Assembly (NCBI RefSeq): GCF_028453695.1
Contig: NC_135779.1
Coordinates: forward strand, 4,030,001-4,094,000
DNA: 64,000 nucleotides
Direction of reading: 5' to 3'
From: Augochlora pura
Lineage: Eukaryota > Arthropoda > Insecta > Hymenoptera > Halictidae
This document shows positions 1 to 10,826 of this stretch, piece after piece; position 1 is the stretch's first letter, and each line of letters opens with the position of its first letter. The position numbers and the translations under genes were made by a program. Under the pieces are notes generated by a model that made no database searches, had not been told where the DNA came from, and was given only the letters and a program-made list of their open reading frames with translations.

Positions 1-1262
1 TTTTTCAAACACTGTCGGCACCGTAATTCGTCGGCGGATAATTGCCAATAACGAAAACGATATTATTCCTTTAGCCGACATTGCTATTCAAATCGATAAG
101 GGACAAATGACCGCTCGTGAAACATGATTTTTCTTTCTTTACTATTTGGAGCAACGTGTCGTTCAATGGTGATCACTTCGTTCTACAACTTTTTTTGTAG
201 CGTTTCTGACTACTTCGGGATCACAGAGAACCTGCTCTGTATCGATGAAAAGAACCAGTACATTAAAACGGGAGAATGCGAAGCGTGAAATATGAGCTGC
301 GATATGTATAAAACCGAAGAAATGCAAGCTACTCGAAAGCTGGAGGCGACAAATTCGTAGGAATGTTTTATTAAATTTTCAGCTTTGAGCTGGTATGCCT
401 GTTACAATGGTTTGTCTCATTCTTTTTCATTTTCAAACGATTGAATAATTTAAATAATTAACTGGCGCGCGTCGCCCTTATGTTGGTAATTTCAGAAAAG
501 AATTTTTAGGGTAAATTTATTATACCTTCTCAAGTTGATCAAACTCCGCGAAAACATTGAAAACGTAATCGACGCCGTAGAATTTTATTTAAAATATTTC
601 TCGACGTTGATCCGATTAAGTGAAACGCGTCGATTTTATAAAACTTTTTTTTCAGGAGGCAGTCGATTCGTAAATTACAAGCAGCAAAAGCCGAATTGAA
701 TCGGCGCTGATAATTCTATCGGATCTTTTTTCGAGTGATTCGACGAGGCATCTCGGCGGCCCCGCAAATTGATGAAGCGGAGAAAATACGAGCCAGCCCG
801 TACGGTCGGGGCCGTGGTAATTGATACGAAGATTTTACTGTGGTTTTTAAAGCGTCACGGTGGCGGGGCAAGGGATCGTTGACCGAGGGTTTTGCGGCGT
901 GCTGTACAAGACGGCGGGCTCGCGGGCGTGTAGTGGGTCAGGCTTGTCCTGAATTCGTTAAGGAGTCGGTTTACGGGTAATCCTGGGTCCGCGCGGGTAC
1001 TGTTTCGCCACTCGTCTCGAGGCAGTTCGCGAGTGCTCGCGCGCGCGTTTAAGTGCTAATAGACGGGCGGTGGCGCGGAGCGGCGGGGTCCGGGTCGTTT
1101 CTAAAACGTACGTAAAAGCGAGATTGTTGCGGGGCGTGTCTTTCGTTTGCCGAGTCCCTGCATCTTTTAAAGCCGGTGCAATCAAGTTTTACGGGGCCGG
1201 GCGCCGGCACTTGCCAAACGCCGCGCCGCGCCGCGCCGGGCCGGGCCACCTTCGCCGCTGCC

Positions 1263-1283
1263 GTCGTCGTCGTCGTCGTCGTC
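1263..1283. repeat. (GTC)7 trinucleotide microsatellite
   Basis: Seven uninterrupted GTC units lie in a CpG-rich block. On the minus strand the same bases read as GAC/ACG triplets. No supporting exon structure is visible around it, so it is annotated only as a simple repeat. Confidence 0.9.
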
Positions 1284-2714
1284 ATCGCGGTTAGAAAACC
1301 GCTGTCCCGCGCGGTTATTGTTCCACGGCTCGGTTTTCTGCGGCTCCGGCTGTCCTACATGCGTTTATCTTTCCGCGCAATTATCCCGGAATTCCACCAC
1401 CCCGCTTTGGATTAGAATTATTAATCGCACGCGCGCGCGCGCTCGTTCCCGGACCGGCGAAACAAAAATTCCCGCCCGGCCACAGTTTAATTAACCCGCC
1501 AACCGCTGCCGAGTTCTGGATTTTTCGGTATGAAATTGCGCGCCAGTTTTATTTATTATACTGGCGCGTTTGAAGAATTAATTTAATTTATTTTCACTTA
1601 ATTTTAGTTATTTATATACAGAGAGATTTGTAGCAGATTTGCGGAGCACTAAAGGCAGCTGTTTTGTATTAATATTAAAATTATTACAGTATTTGTGGCT
1701 AGTGATTAATATACGATATATAACCATAAATTAAACCGTTCATCGTATTGACGGATTTTATAAATCCTGATAATAAATTGAAACGTCAATTAAATTAAGG
1801 CAAATACGAAAACAGATAGAAAGAACAAGTAAAATGATGTTTTAAAATTCAGAATCTAGTTTTTTACCGTAGATTTGTCTCTTGACAGAAATCTTACTCG
1901 CTTTAAGAAAAAAAAAATTAAAGATACCCGGAAGAAAGGATTGAAATCCTTAGCAAAGCCGCAACTAGAACTAACTCAAGACCTCTTTTTCACGAACAAC
2001 CAATTAGTCGTCAAAACTTTAGTTACAGTCGCTAATAACCCTCTCGGTGGCTGATGCGTTAAACAACGAATTAAAAAGAGAAAGAAAAAATCCAGTTTTT
2101 TCGCCGCATTTTGCAAAATATTTAGAACGCGAATTCCACGCCGCCGCGGTCGGAGGGTGAAACCGGGCCGCCGCGGGTCGATCGGATTTTATCATTTCGC
2201 AAGGCCGACCAATAACGGCCGGCGGATAACGTTTAATTAAAAATCGCTGCGCCTCGTCGAGAATTCTAAGGATTCCTCGAATAGCGTGTATCAATTTTAT
2301 TATTCCCTTCCTTTCACCACTTCGATCTTCCTTCTCGGTCGGTCGCCGTCGAACAGAAGGCGTTCGCCCGCGATCGATAGGGGATAATAAATCGTTTCGC
2401 GGGACGGGCAAATATTCGGCAGAAGAGTTCGAGGTCTGTGTGTCGGGAGGTAATTGAGGCGCACCGGCGCGTATCCGCGCGGCCGAGTAATATTATCGAG
2501 CGCATGTAAATTGAAACACGATATCAGTTAGCGATACTGTCTGCGACGCATATGCATTCTCATTACGGCTGCATTAAGCTTGATTCAATTATACGATACA
2601 CCGGTTGCGCAACAAATCGCCGCGCCGCCGGCGGCGCACGAAAATTAATAATTTTGCTAGACGAGCCATATTCCCCGATCACCTGTCCCGCCTAGGTAAA
2701 CGATCACTCTCCGT

Positions 2715-2965
2715 CTATTCCCTGTTCTATTCTATCTGCCCCCGCAGCTAGCGCTCTCCGTTCCCCTGCTCCCGTTACTCCCTTCTCTGTCTACTTTCCA
2801 CTCGCACCCTCTCTCCTCCCTTCTTGCTCGCTGAACCTACTTTCTCTATTCGCCTACTTGCTTCTACTCTCTACTCATGTTCTCTTTTCTTTCCACTTTC
2901 CATTCCTAGGCTCTCCTCTCTTCCACTTTTTACTCGATTACTCTTGATCGTCCGCGGGATCTACT
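2715..2965. repeat. Long pyrimidine-biased low-complexity tract
   Basis: For about 250 bases the plus strand is overwhelmingly C and T, with only scattered purines and no single fixed repeat unit. It differs from the clean (CT)n microsatellites elsewhere in the window. It may be a decayed CT-repeat or a polypyrimidine structural element. There is no open frame of interest. Confidence 0.7.
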
Positions 2966-4078
2966 CTCTATTCCGTTGGGCGACGTCTCTCCGTCAGAGC
3001 TTGTCTTCTAATCGCTTATACGTTAATTAGCAGTTTCTGTACTCTGTTTGCTGTGTTAATTGTACGATGCTGCTGGACCAGAGGCTGACTATTCTTGTTC
3101 TTTCTCTCCCTTCTAGCCGGCACTCGAGTATGAACTCTCTAATGTCGACCAAAAGAGACACGCGTGTCTGAGCTGAAAGTACCAAACCTGAAGTCACACG
3201 GATGGAAATTATTAAACAAGATAAAGAATTAAATGAAAGGTGAGAGGTGAAAAAAAATATTAAAAATACGAAAAAGTGTGCTTAACAAAGTATCGTTGCT
3301 AGGCACAAGAAATGGGCATAAGAAATGATTGCAACCAAGATACGACAGCCGCAGGAATTATGTTAAAGTATTTGCAACCTTTAAAAACTGAGCGAGGTGA
3401 AATGAATTTTTTTTGAAAAGTCAGATGGACCAATTCAACGGACAACGTAAATATATCGTCCTCCGCATCGTGGATTGGGGATCAACTATCCGCGCACGTG
3501 GTCGCAACAAGGGCGTTAAAGAAATCGACTAACATGTGCCGGCTCGTACCGAACAGCGTTCCGCTCTGTCACGCTCGAAATCAATGGGGGCCTCGATTCA
3601 GTTCGGGCCAGCCAATTTTCGCGATTGCGTCGCCCCGGCCACCGCCCTCTCTCGTCGCGGCCACGGAGAACGTTCTCGTGAATCGTTCTCTTGCCTCTCG
3701 CTTCGCGCCGATTAAAATATCTCGCAACGAGCGCACGAGATAGTCTCGTGCGGGAGCCGCGGTCGGAACGGGGGGGGAGAGAGAGAACGGAAAACAACAC
3801 GAGCGTAGCAGATTTCGTAGCCGGCGGGAGATCGCGCGAAATCCGCGGCTTATTAGAGGTTAAGCTCGTTACGAAACGTCTCAATGTTTCTCACGTTTGC
3901 CGCGGCTGCGGTGCAACCGGCAATTACGTAACGCAACTCGCGAACCGAGCCGGGGTAGCGGTGCAACGTCCTGCGCGAGCTAATGCCAACACCTGCCGGG
4001 GGTGCGCGAGGGAATCAAAGTACCGGAACCACCACCCCCGTCGACCAGTCGAATCGGCAGTATTTAGTTCCAAGACGT

Positions 4079-4345
4079 TTAACAATTTTCGTATTCTTGG
4101 CGCTCGTGGAATCTACGGAAATTCTCGAAATGTGCTGGCTTGCTTTGCTTTCTTCGGAGAACTTTGTAATACCTAACCCTTTGTGTTCTTAACATTATTG
4201 CGAGTACCGGGGCTCTTTGAATTCCTAGAAGCGCTCGAAACTCTGGTTTGTTTTGCGTTTCTGCGGGACCTTTGGTATGCCACGCTCTTTGTAGTCGTAA
4301 CATTCTTGGTACGCCGGACCTTTGTGTTCTTAACACTTCCGCGAC
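4079..4345. repeat. Decayed tandem repeat, about 110-141 bp periodicity
   Basis: A block starting TTAACA near 4079 can be aligned with a second starting TTAACATT near 4189, sharing a run of T/G-rich words along about 110 bp. The word CTTTGTGTTCTTAACA occurs at 4179 and again at 4320, 141 bp apart. Further partial copies start near 4297 and 4330. The two clearest copies are only moderately similar by eye. A short minus-strand open frame across it repeats the peptide MLRTQR, which simply reflects the DNA repeat. It may derive from ends of the CCCTTTG-type mobile elements found elsewhere in this window. Confidence 0.6.
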
Positions 4346-5592
4346 GAGAAATAACCGAACGAAACGTTTAAGTACCGCGTGTTATTTGGAAAAAGCTGCA
4401 ACAGAAATAACGGAAAAGGTATATAGCGAAAGGATCCAGATGCTTCGAACGCGTACAGCAAATATTCTTACGTAAAAAGAAATTAAATATGATAAACGGA
4501 ACCGGTATTTACGCGAAGACTCTGAAACGGCGTAGGACAACTTTCGTAAAACTGCTAACATCTTTTGCGTTGCAATTAGGTATTTAACGCTTACGATACC
4601 GATTTTCATCGCGGCCCGAAGAGACCCTCAAGACATTAACCCTCTTTATTCCGAACATTAACGGGATGCTGACCGTTTACGTTGCTAATATCCCCAAGCA
4701 CCGATGTTAGGTTTATGCACATCCTTAGGATTAATTTGACAGATTGCCGGCAACTTAGCAATTTAGTTGTAAACGTATTAAACCATTGCCGGCAAACGAG
4801 CGCCAGATGTGGGCTGTTGACCGGACTTTCGCCCGGTCATAAAATCACAGCTCCACGTTTTTCGACCATCGGTGTCGCTAGGCCGGATTTTCCCTTTTTT
4901 GGGCAAACACTACAGCTCATTTTCGCCACGAAAATCGTACCTAGCAGCGCTCCAATAGAAATCCTCCTGGAGTTTCATTGGCCGCCTCCTAGAACTACCG
5001 GCTCGTATAAAAGCTTCGAAACATGTAAAAATTGGCTGACTCTAAAATAAACGATCAACTACATAGAACCTAGTCTCTGCTTTAGTAAAATTCCTTAGTC
5101 GGCACACCACGTGCAAAAATTACAAAGTTTGAAGATCTCCGATCACACAAACATCAACCAACCGAAGACCCGACTATTTCCAAACTCTTCGCGTTACCAG
5201 GACGAATGCCGAGCAATAAGCCTAGGGCAATAACCCGGAGTCGCGAAAGCAGTTTGCGTAAGCTCCCCCGGGATCTCCGGGATCCGGAGCGAACCTCTTT
5301 GCATTCCGAGCGGCGAGGGAAAGGGGAAAAAAAGAGCGCGCGGGATCACCGAAGAAAAATGCGAAGTGGAGATCGCGTGCAGGCTCGACGCGGGGCAGTC
5401 CGCAGGTGTTGTTCGCGGTGCCGCTATCAATCGAGGGTTTCGATCATTCCGGACAGTTACAGGTCGATCCCAGGGATAATCTGGCGCGGTGTTCGCGTGA
5501 GAACCCGGTGTCCGAAAGCGGCTCGTGGGTCCCTCGACGGTAATGATACGGCTGCAACCGTGCAACATTACCCGGCAAATACGGTAATTTAG

Positions 5593-5865
5593 CGAGACGC
5601 GCGGCCCCACCGGATGACCACAACAATGTGGTTAGCCGGCCGAAGAAGTTGCCCGAAACACCGTGGACTCGTTACAGGAGGCTCTCGCAGCACCGTGAAA
5701 CGTTTAAACCATTCGGGTTCGCCACCACTCCCACGGTCTCGATCATTGTTCGACTCGTTTCGACGATCGAGGGACCCGTGTAACAGCAACGACGACAGCG
5801 GCAGCAGCAGCAGCAGCAACAACAACGGCGGCGGCGGCGGCGGCGGCGGCAGCTCCGAGTCCTGA
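5593..5865 (+). CDS. Possible coding fragment ending in Ser/Asn/Gly homopolymer tracts
   Basis: The frame is open from 5593, has an ATG at 5614 and stops at 5863-5865. Its last 25 or so residues read as consecutive runs of Ser (AGC), Asn (AAC) and Gly (GGC), followed by SSES and the stop. Adjacent Ser, Asn and Gly runs in one frame are typical of insect transcription-factor and RNA-binding-protein coding exons. However, any CAG/CAA/CGG repeat gives such runs in one of its frames. The antisense frame gives Arg and Cys runs, which is less protein-like. The upstream residues resemble no family I know, and no clear splice acceptor is visible. Function unknown. Confidence 0.15.
   Translation, partial: RDARPHRMTTTMWLAGRRSCPKHRGLVTGGSRSTVKRLNHSGSPPLPRSRSLFDSFRRSRDPCNSNDDSGSSSSSNNNGGGGGGGGSSES
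5796..5852. repeat. Compound (CAG)n-(CAA)n-(CGG)n triplet repeat
   Basis: AGC units (about five, from 5802), then three AAC units, then about eight GGC units follow each other without interruption. They share one reading frame, which keeps a coding origin possible (see the overlapping low-confidence frame). Confidence 0.92.
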
Positions 5866-5968
5866 TTTCAGCGAAGCGACGAGAAAGCTTCGGTAAAGTT
5901 TCTGCGAAAGTTGCGTACACCACCGGTGGATGTCAATCTTCGCTTCAATTTCGCCGCGGCGTTACATC

Positions 5969-5995
5969 GGGAGGCCGGGGGAGGGGAGGGGGGGG
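5969..5995 (+). other. G-quadruplex-type motif (plus strand)
   Basis: Four G runs of 3, 5, 4 and 8 are separated by loops of 5, 1 and 1 bases, which satisfies the usual G3+N1-7 rule. It sits in a CpG-rich segment. Folding is predicted from the pattern only. Confidence 0.7.
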
Positions 5996-6704
5996 CCGGA
6001 TAATTGACGGTCTCGAATTCGTCTTTTCTTTCCCTTTTTTCTCGGCCGGGTTTCTTGCGGCCAGCACAATGAAAGGTTTCTCCGTTTTCGACCGCGAATC
6101 GAACGACTCCGAAATTACAGATCGACCGGGGGGCAACACGGAAACGGTTCCCGGCGTGTCCCATTGCGGTGGCGAGAACCATTGCGACCGACAGCTGGCT
6201 AACTGCCTTCTTTTTTTTTTATTCGGGGCTCCGGGTTTTGGGTCAGCTCTTATGGGAAGCAATTTTCGCGGTCCTTCTTACCGGGACCGCGGTCTTTCAA
6301 AAAGATTAATCGACTTAATCCCTTTTACAGTTTCTCCGGGTCCGCGGAACCCGGCGAAATGATGCATTTCCTGGGGAAAAGGTTTCGAAACGAGCGTGTC
6401 CCCGCGCCGTTCTCTCACCGCCGCGATAGATCCGCCCGTTCCCTTAACGGTACTCGAAAGTCGTTCGAGTATTTCGAAATCCCCGCTCCCGCGCGAATTG
6501 GGGGAACGATCTCTCCGCGCGGCGAAGAACACGGGAGGACGAAGAGAGGCGGAACGCTGCGAGCGGGCTACGACGGCGACGAGGGAAACGGAAGCGGGGA
6601 ATCAAATTTCTTTGGAAGAATGCCGAACCTAGGGGGAGAACGGGCGCGCGCGCTGATAAACCCGAGGAGAGCAGGAGAGCCGGGAGAGCTTCCTAGCTGA
6701 AGAG

Positions 6705-6723
6705 GAGAGAGAGAGAGAGAGAG
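6705..6723. repeat. (GA)9 microsatellite
   Basis: Uninterrupted GA dinucleotides inside a CpG-rich block. Confidence 0.95.
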
Positions 6724-6900
6724 GTCGGGAGGCTAGTAGAGAGGCCTTGCTCGGCGGAGGATCGACTCGGACAGAGGAGCGCGCGCGGTGCTATAGACGT
6801 CGGGACGCTATCCGGTCGATACAGGCAACCAGACTAGGAAGTAAACCCGGGCATCAACCTCTGCCTACCACCCATCACCCTTCTCCGCAACCTCGCCGGA

Positions 6901-6980
6901 CGCCGCGCCGCGCCGCGCCGCGCCACTCCGCTTCGCTCCGTGCTCCGCTCCGTTTCGCGCCGAGCCGAGCCGAGCCGAGC
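6901..6980. repeat. Paired GC-rich pentamer repeats (CGCCG)4 and (CGAGC)4
   Basis: Four CGCCG units at 6901-6924 and four CGAGC units at 6961-6980 lie 36 bases apart, in a segment that also contains shorter CGCTC repeats. The copies are nearly perfect, which suggests recent slippage. Confidence 0.9.
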
Positions 6981-8577
6981 CGGGAGAAACCCCCCTCGAT
7001 CTCTCGAATTCGCTCATCGGTTCGACCCGCGTGCCGGGTGCAACGACCCTGCCCGCCGCAGCCAGAAATTTAGATCTGGAGCGCGCCGCTCTCCCTCATC
7101 CTGTGGCAACTTATGCCTCGCGTTTCCCAATTATCGATGCTTATCCGCGACCGTCGATCCCTCCGGTCGAGGTTGCCGACCGTCTCTTTCGATTCTTTCG
7201 ATTCTTTCGGACGACGTCCTAGTCCTCGCGCGTGCGAGGACAAACGTCGGTGGACAGATTGATTGATAGAGGATACGTGGGGGTGGAGTTGGTTCAGGGT
7301 TGCTTCGCTTACAGAGGTCTGCAACTTGATGACGGTTTGCAATTTGATGCGGACCGGCTACTTGCTCGGATCTGCACGCGTCCAGCATACATGTGGTTCG
7401 GGGGCATTGATTGCTCTCGACCGTGCGGCAGTTCAATGTCTTTTGATAGTCGTGATTATTCGACGATCGTATTAAGTATAAAATTATATGATTTCGTGCA
7501 GAGCATATTCCGTTTTTTTTTTTCGTTTGCGTATCGAGGACATACGGAGGTCATTAATGTGTTTTTAAATGGACCAACATACTTTTTATTACGTCAGTCA
7601 ATGCATCTTAGTATTTTCTGCAAAAACGTATTAACCCATTTACGTTAAAAAGTCATTAGATTAAGAGATACGTTAATGTTGATATCATTAGGAAATTATG
7701 ATACTCTCGACGATATTATGAGTACGTTGCGACAACAGTACAGCATCAAAATTAATATGCCTCCTTAAGCTAATGATTTCTTAAAGTAGGTTAATATTTT
7801 TTTTTTCCACCCGCTTACTCAATCAGTGCGCATCCACTCGCGGAAATCTCTACGTCTAGACGCCGACTGATTAAACTTGCACTCATCCGGACAGTCGCGA
7901 GATCATCACGGTCGGAGTAGGTGTCTTCGACCGTACGAGTATCGACTCGATCGCGTTTTCGAGTTCGCACGAATCCGGACAACTCTCGACGTTGTCTGAC
8001 TTGTTGGACTCATTCTACTGCAGGACGCATTTCGCTCCGGATATACGCGATTTCGCCGGGCTTTCAATGGCGCCCGACCCGACGATTCCGACCGAATCGG
8101 GATCGGAACTTCTCGAATTAAAACTCGGCTTGAATGGAATTTAAAGGAACACGAACGCTCGCCCGGCTGGATATAACCCGAGCTCCGTTGTCGATCCGGA
8201 TCGGAACGGAAGAAAAGGTATTGCCGGATCGACGGTGTTCGACGAGAGTGTGACTGACCCGAAGGAATGCACCGCGACCTTTATTTATGCATAACCGAGT
8301 TCGAGCACGAGGGAAATTTGAATGCGACGCTACACGGTCTATCCTGGCGGTTCGGCTCCGACGAAAGGATGTGTGCCAAGGTAATCGAAATGGAATGCCA
8401 TCCGACTGATCCTTCCTTCTGCTTTTTTTTTGTCTGTTTATTCGATGCTCTCCCACTCGGCGGTCGAAAGACCGTGGCTCGGACATCGCGGAGAAGACGT
8501 TCCTTTGTGTTAATTTGTTTATTTATTTCACGTAAGTCTGACATTCTTTTAATTAATTCAACGTTGCGAAAAGGATG

Positions 8578-8716
8578 ATATTAATAAAAAGAATAATAAT
8601 AATAACGATAATGATAATAGTAATGGAATAATAATAATAATAGTAATGATAAGAATAATAGAATAATGAAAATAACGATAATGGTGATAATAATAGAATA
8701 ATAATAAAAATGAAAA
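8578..8716. repeat. Degenerate (AAT)n/(ATA)n simple repeat
   Basis: About 140 bases are made of AAT, GAT and AAA triplet-like units with scattered substitutions. There is no single perfect block longer than about five units, which indicates an old, decayed microsatellite. Antisense open frames across it are Tyr/Ile-rich artefacts. Confidence 0.88.
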
Positions 8717-9920
8717 TGAAAAGATATGTGTACAATATAGAAAGTGAACACAAATTAAGTATCCTAACATCTCTGATAACATCGCGTAGTTGATTTTTAA
8801 ATTTATTCAAATCAGAGAGACACACGGTGATGTGGCACACAGCCTTGGTGGATTCTCGTAGATCGTTGAATGATAAAATTAATTGAATTGGTAACACTAG
8901 GCTTGTTTACTCTGTCATGCATAATTCGACGAAGGTCATCGACAATTCTTCTTTGACTAAGAGGTACGATATATTAACGCTGGTATTACCAAACCAGTTA
9001 AAACGACTGGTTTCTGATTTTCTCTATCACAGTTTCAGAAATAAATTTTTAATTACACTTCTCTACTGACGTACATATTATAATGTAAATCATACCAAGT
9101 TTAAATAAATCCACTCTTGGCATTGTCATAAAACAGTATATACATAGATCGGTCTCGTTTAGGGCCCGTTGGTAGTTACGCGAAAGTCGCGCGAAGCCGA
9201 TCGAAAATTGCTCATCAACGATAATAAACGGGCAACAATTATCGTCGCGTCGAATCTCACCGAGAAAACCCGTAAATAATTGCCGATCGGGATAATGGCG
9301 AGAGCCGAGCGACCACGGCCGCGATACTCGAAAGACAGAAGTTTCCCGAGATACAATTCAATTAGGTTTTTCTATCGGCGAGACCAGTTTTCTCTCCGCT
9401 TCTCTGCCTCCGGACCCGTGTATCGGCTCCGCGGATTTTTCCTCCGTGCACGATTTACAGCGCGTTCCGTTCCGATCGTTATTCCTCTTTCAATCTGACA
9501 GTATAATGAGACGGTCGCCGTCCATTATGGCGATGCTGGATTATTGATTCGTCGAGGGCGTTGGCGTTTTTAATTATGCGGCTCGAATCGTGCACACTGT
9601 TACACTTCGGATCCCCGCGTCTTCGGCACGAATTGATTCGTGGTTCGCGTCCAATTGTTCGCCTCTCTCCCGCTTCTAATTATCTTTCGATTATCCACGA
9701 GGCCCCGTTCTGCTTCTCCTATTTTTTCCTTCTCTGCTCGCGCTCTTCCGCGCAATTATTCCAACGTCCCTCGATAAGCGTCTTTATTCCTCGACCTACG
9801 TCCCAATTACTTCCCACGGCGATCGCCGACCATTTCTATCGATGTTAATTTCGCGTTCGATTTTTTTAACAATCTTTCATTTATTACAGTTTCCTGTATT
9901 TTATTTGCTGTGCCTAGCGT

Positions 9921-9970
9921 CTGTGTTATTGTTACTTTTATAAACTGATAGGATCAATGTAATTGCAAAG
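9921..9970 (+). repeat. Dispersed repeat copy 1 (partner at 10868-10918)
   Basis: The core words TTATTGTTACTTTTA, AAACTGATAG and TCAATGTAATTG occur in the same order and near-identical spacing at both sites, with only a few substitutions. The copies are in direct orientation about 945 bp apart. Similarity fades quickly on both sides. This is either a short mobile-element remnant or a local segmental duplication. Confidence 0.75.
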
Positions 9971-10548
9971 AGGTTTCGACGGATTTAATTTTATTGTATT
10001 ATTATTATATATATATTCTTTATTTCTATTTTTATTTATCGTCTTCCTTTTTGCTTTTTATTTTCTTGCAAGAAACAGTTCTTTGCGCAGAACCATGAAT
10101 AAATTACTATTATTATTGCATCGTGGTACCGGAGTTCTCTGGCAATATTTCTCGCCACCGCGGCATGATCTTTCGAATTCGCGGCTCGCTTATGGCAGTC
10201 GGATAGAGAAATCACTCTCTTGAAACGAATATCGTGCATTACCGTTAATGGAATGAATAACAGATAAGACCGGCGCATAAGCCTCTCGAATCATTAAGAT
10301 TCCCGGCACGACGGAGTCGAGTGGCTCTTGCCCAAGGTGGTACACCGCTCGATCGGCTCGATCTTCCCGCAAGTTCGATCCGTAGATCGAAATAACGAAC
10401 GCGCTGGGGGGACTGGCAACCGGTGACCGATCAAACCGCCAATTATCTTCTGTCACTGGCATATTCGCGCGTCTCGCGACAAAGGTTGCCGCCGCACGGC
10501 CAGCCTCCTGACATTTCCAGCTTTGGAAAGTCTGTGAATTCGCGAACC

Positions 10549-10575
10549 GGGTCGGGTCGGGTCGGGTCGGGTCGG
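10549..10575 (+). repeat. (GGGTC)5 pentamer array, also a quadruplex-type motif
   Basis: Five GGG runs are separated by exactly two bases (TC), followed by a partial unit. The regular G3N2 pattern is a textbook G-quadruplex motif on the plus strand. It stands at the start of a CpG-rich block that continues to about 11.5 kb. Confidence 0.9.
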
Positions 10576-10826
10576 ATTCGGTCCCCGAGACCCCCCGGCT
10601 AACACCGGCCCGTGCACAGCCGCGCTGTCTCGCTTCGCTAATTTCTATTCACGCTTGCGCTGCATCCAGGCACGTGACACTTTCGTTGTCCCGTCCCGGA
10701 AACGTTGCCTCGTGAACCGACAACAATTTTCAGCTGGGAGACGGCGCGCGCGGAGATACGATCGCAGTCATCGGCATCGCGGATGCTGCGCGAGCATAAT
10801 TCGTATTCAGAAATAAACGCTCGAAT

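Larger units (their letters stand above)
1..4070. other. Gene-free stretch: mixed AT/GC intergenic or intronic DNA
   Basis: I see no gene here. Positions 700-1500 are CpG-rich with a short GTC triplet run (1263-1283) and a CG run (1430-1442). Positions 1540-1960 are AT-rich. Positions 2480-2650 hold several compact palindromic sites (see findings). Positions 2715-2965 are strongly pyrimidine-biased. Open frames of 60-160 codons occur on both strands and overlap one another, as expected by chance in stop-poor GC-rich DNA. None shows a recognisable domain. Confidence 0.6.
4350..6400. other. Gene-free stretch with TATA-like site and G-rich run
   Basis: No gene is recognised. A TATAAAAG word at 5006-5013 follows a GC-rich segment but has no convincing initiator about 30 bases downstream. 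Two copies of the palindrome TTGCCGGCAA lie at 4744-4753 and 4786-4795. A G-rich run at 5969-5995 fits the quadruplex rule. A compound triplet repeat at 5796-5852 is listed separately. Confidence 0.55.
6400..7260. promoter_or_regulatory. CpG- and GA-rich block, promoter/5' UTR-like
   Basis: This is a dense GC/CpG block containing a (GA)9 run (6705-6723), four CGCCG pentamers (6901-6924), four CGAGC pentamers (6961-6980) and a triple CGATTCTTT-type repeat near 7188-7210. In insects GA runs bind GAGA-type factors and often mark promoters. I see no TATA box or reliable start site, so orientation is unknown. Composition alone drives this call. Confidence 0.2.
7260..10540. other. Gene-free stretch with ATA-type simple repeat
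   Basis: No gene is recognised. Positions 7440-7800 and 8570-9140 are AT-rich. The former includes a degraded TTAACCCATTT word near 7632. Positions 9160-9860 return to a GC-richer mix with a pyrimidine bias from 9660. A 50-bp word at 9921-9970 is repeated at 10868-10918. Confidence 0.55.

Noticed and set aside
3910..4060. Zinc-finger-like Cys spacing in a plus-strand frame
   Set aside because: Two CRGC words occur, but the His/Cys spacing fits no known finger, and the frame lies in stop-poor DNA with antisense frames open.
5006..5013. TATA box as a promoter
   Set aside because: TATAAAAG is present, but no initiator or downstream leader or coding frame supports it.
10549..10575. Telomere-like repeat
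   Set aside because: The unit is GGGTC, not the insect TTAGG, and the array is only about 27 bases long and internal.
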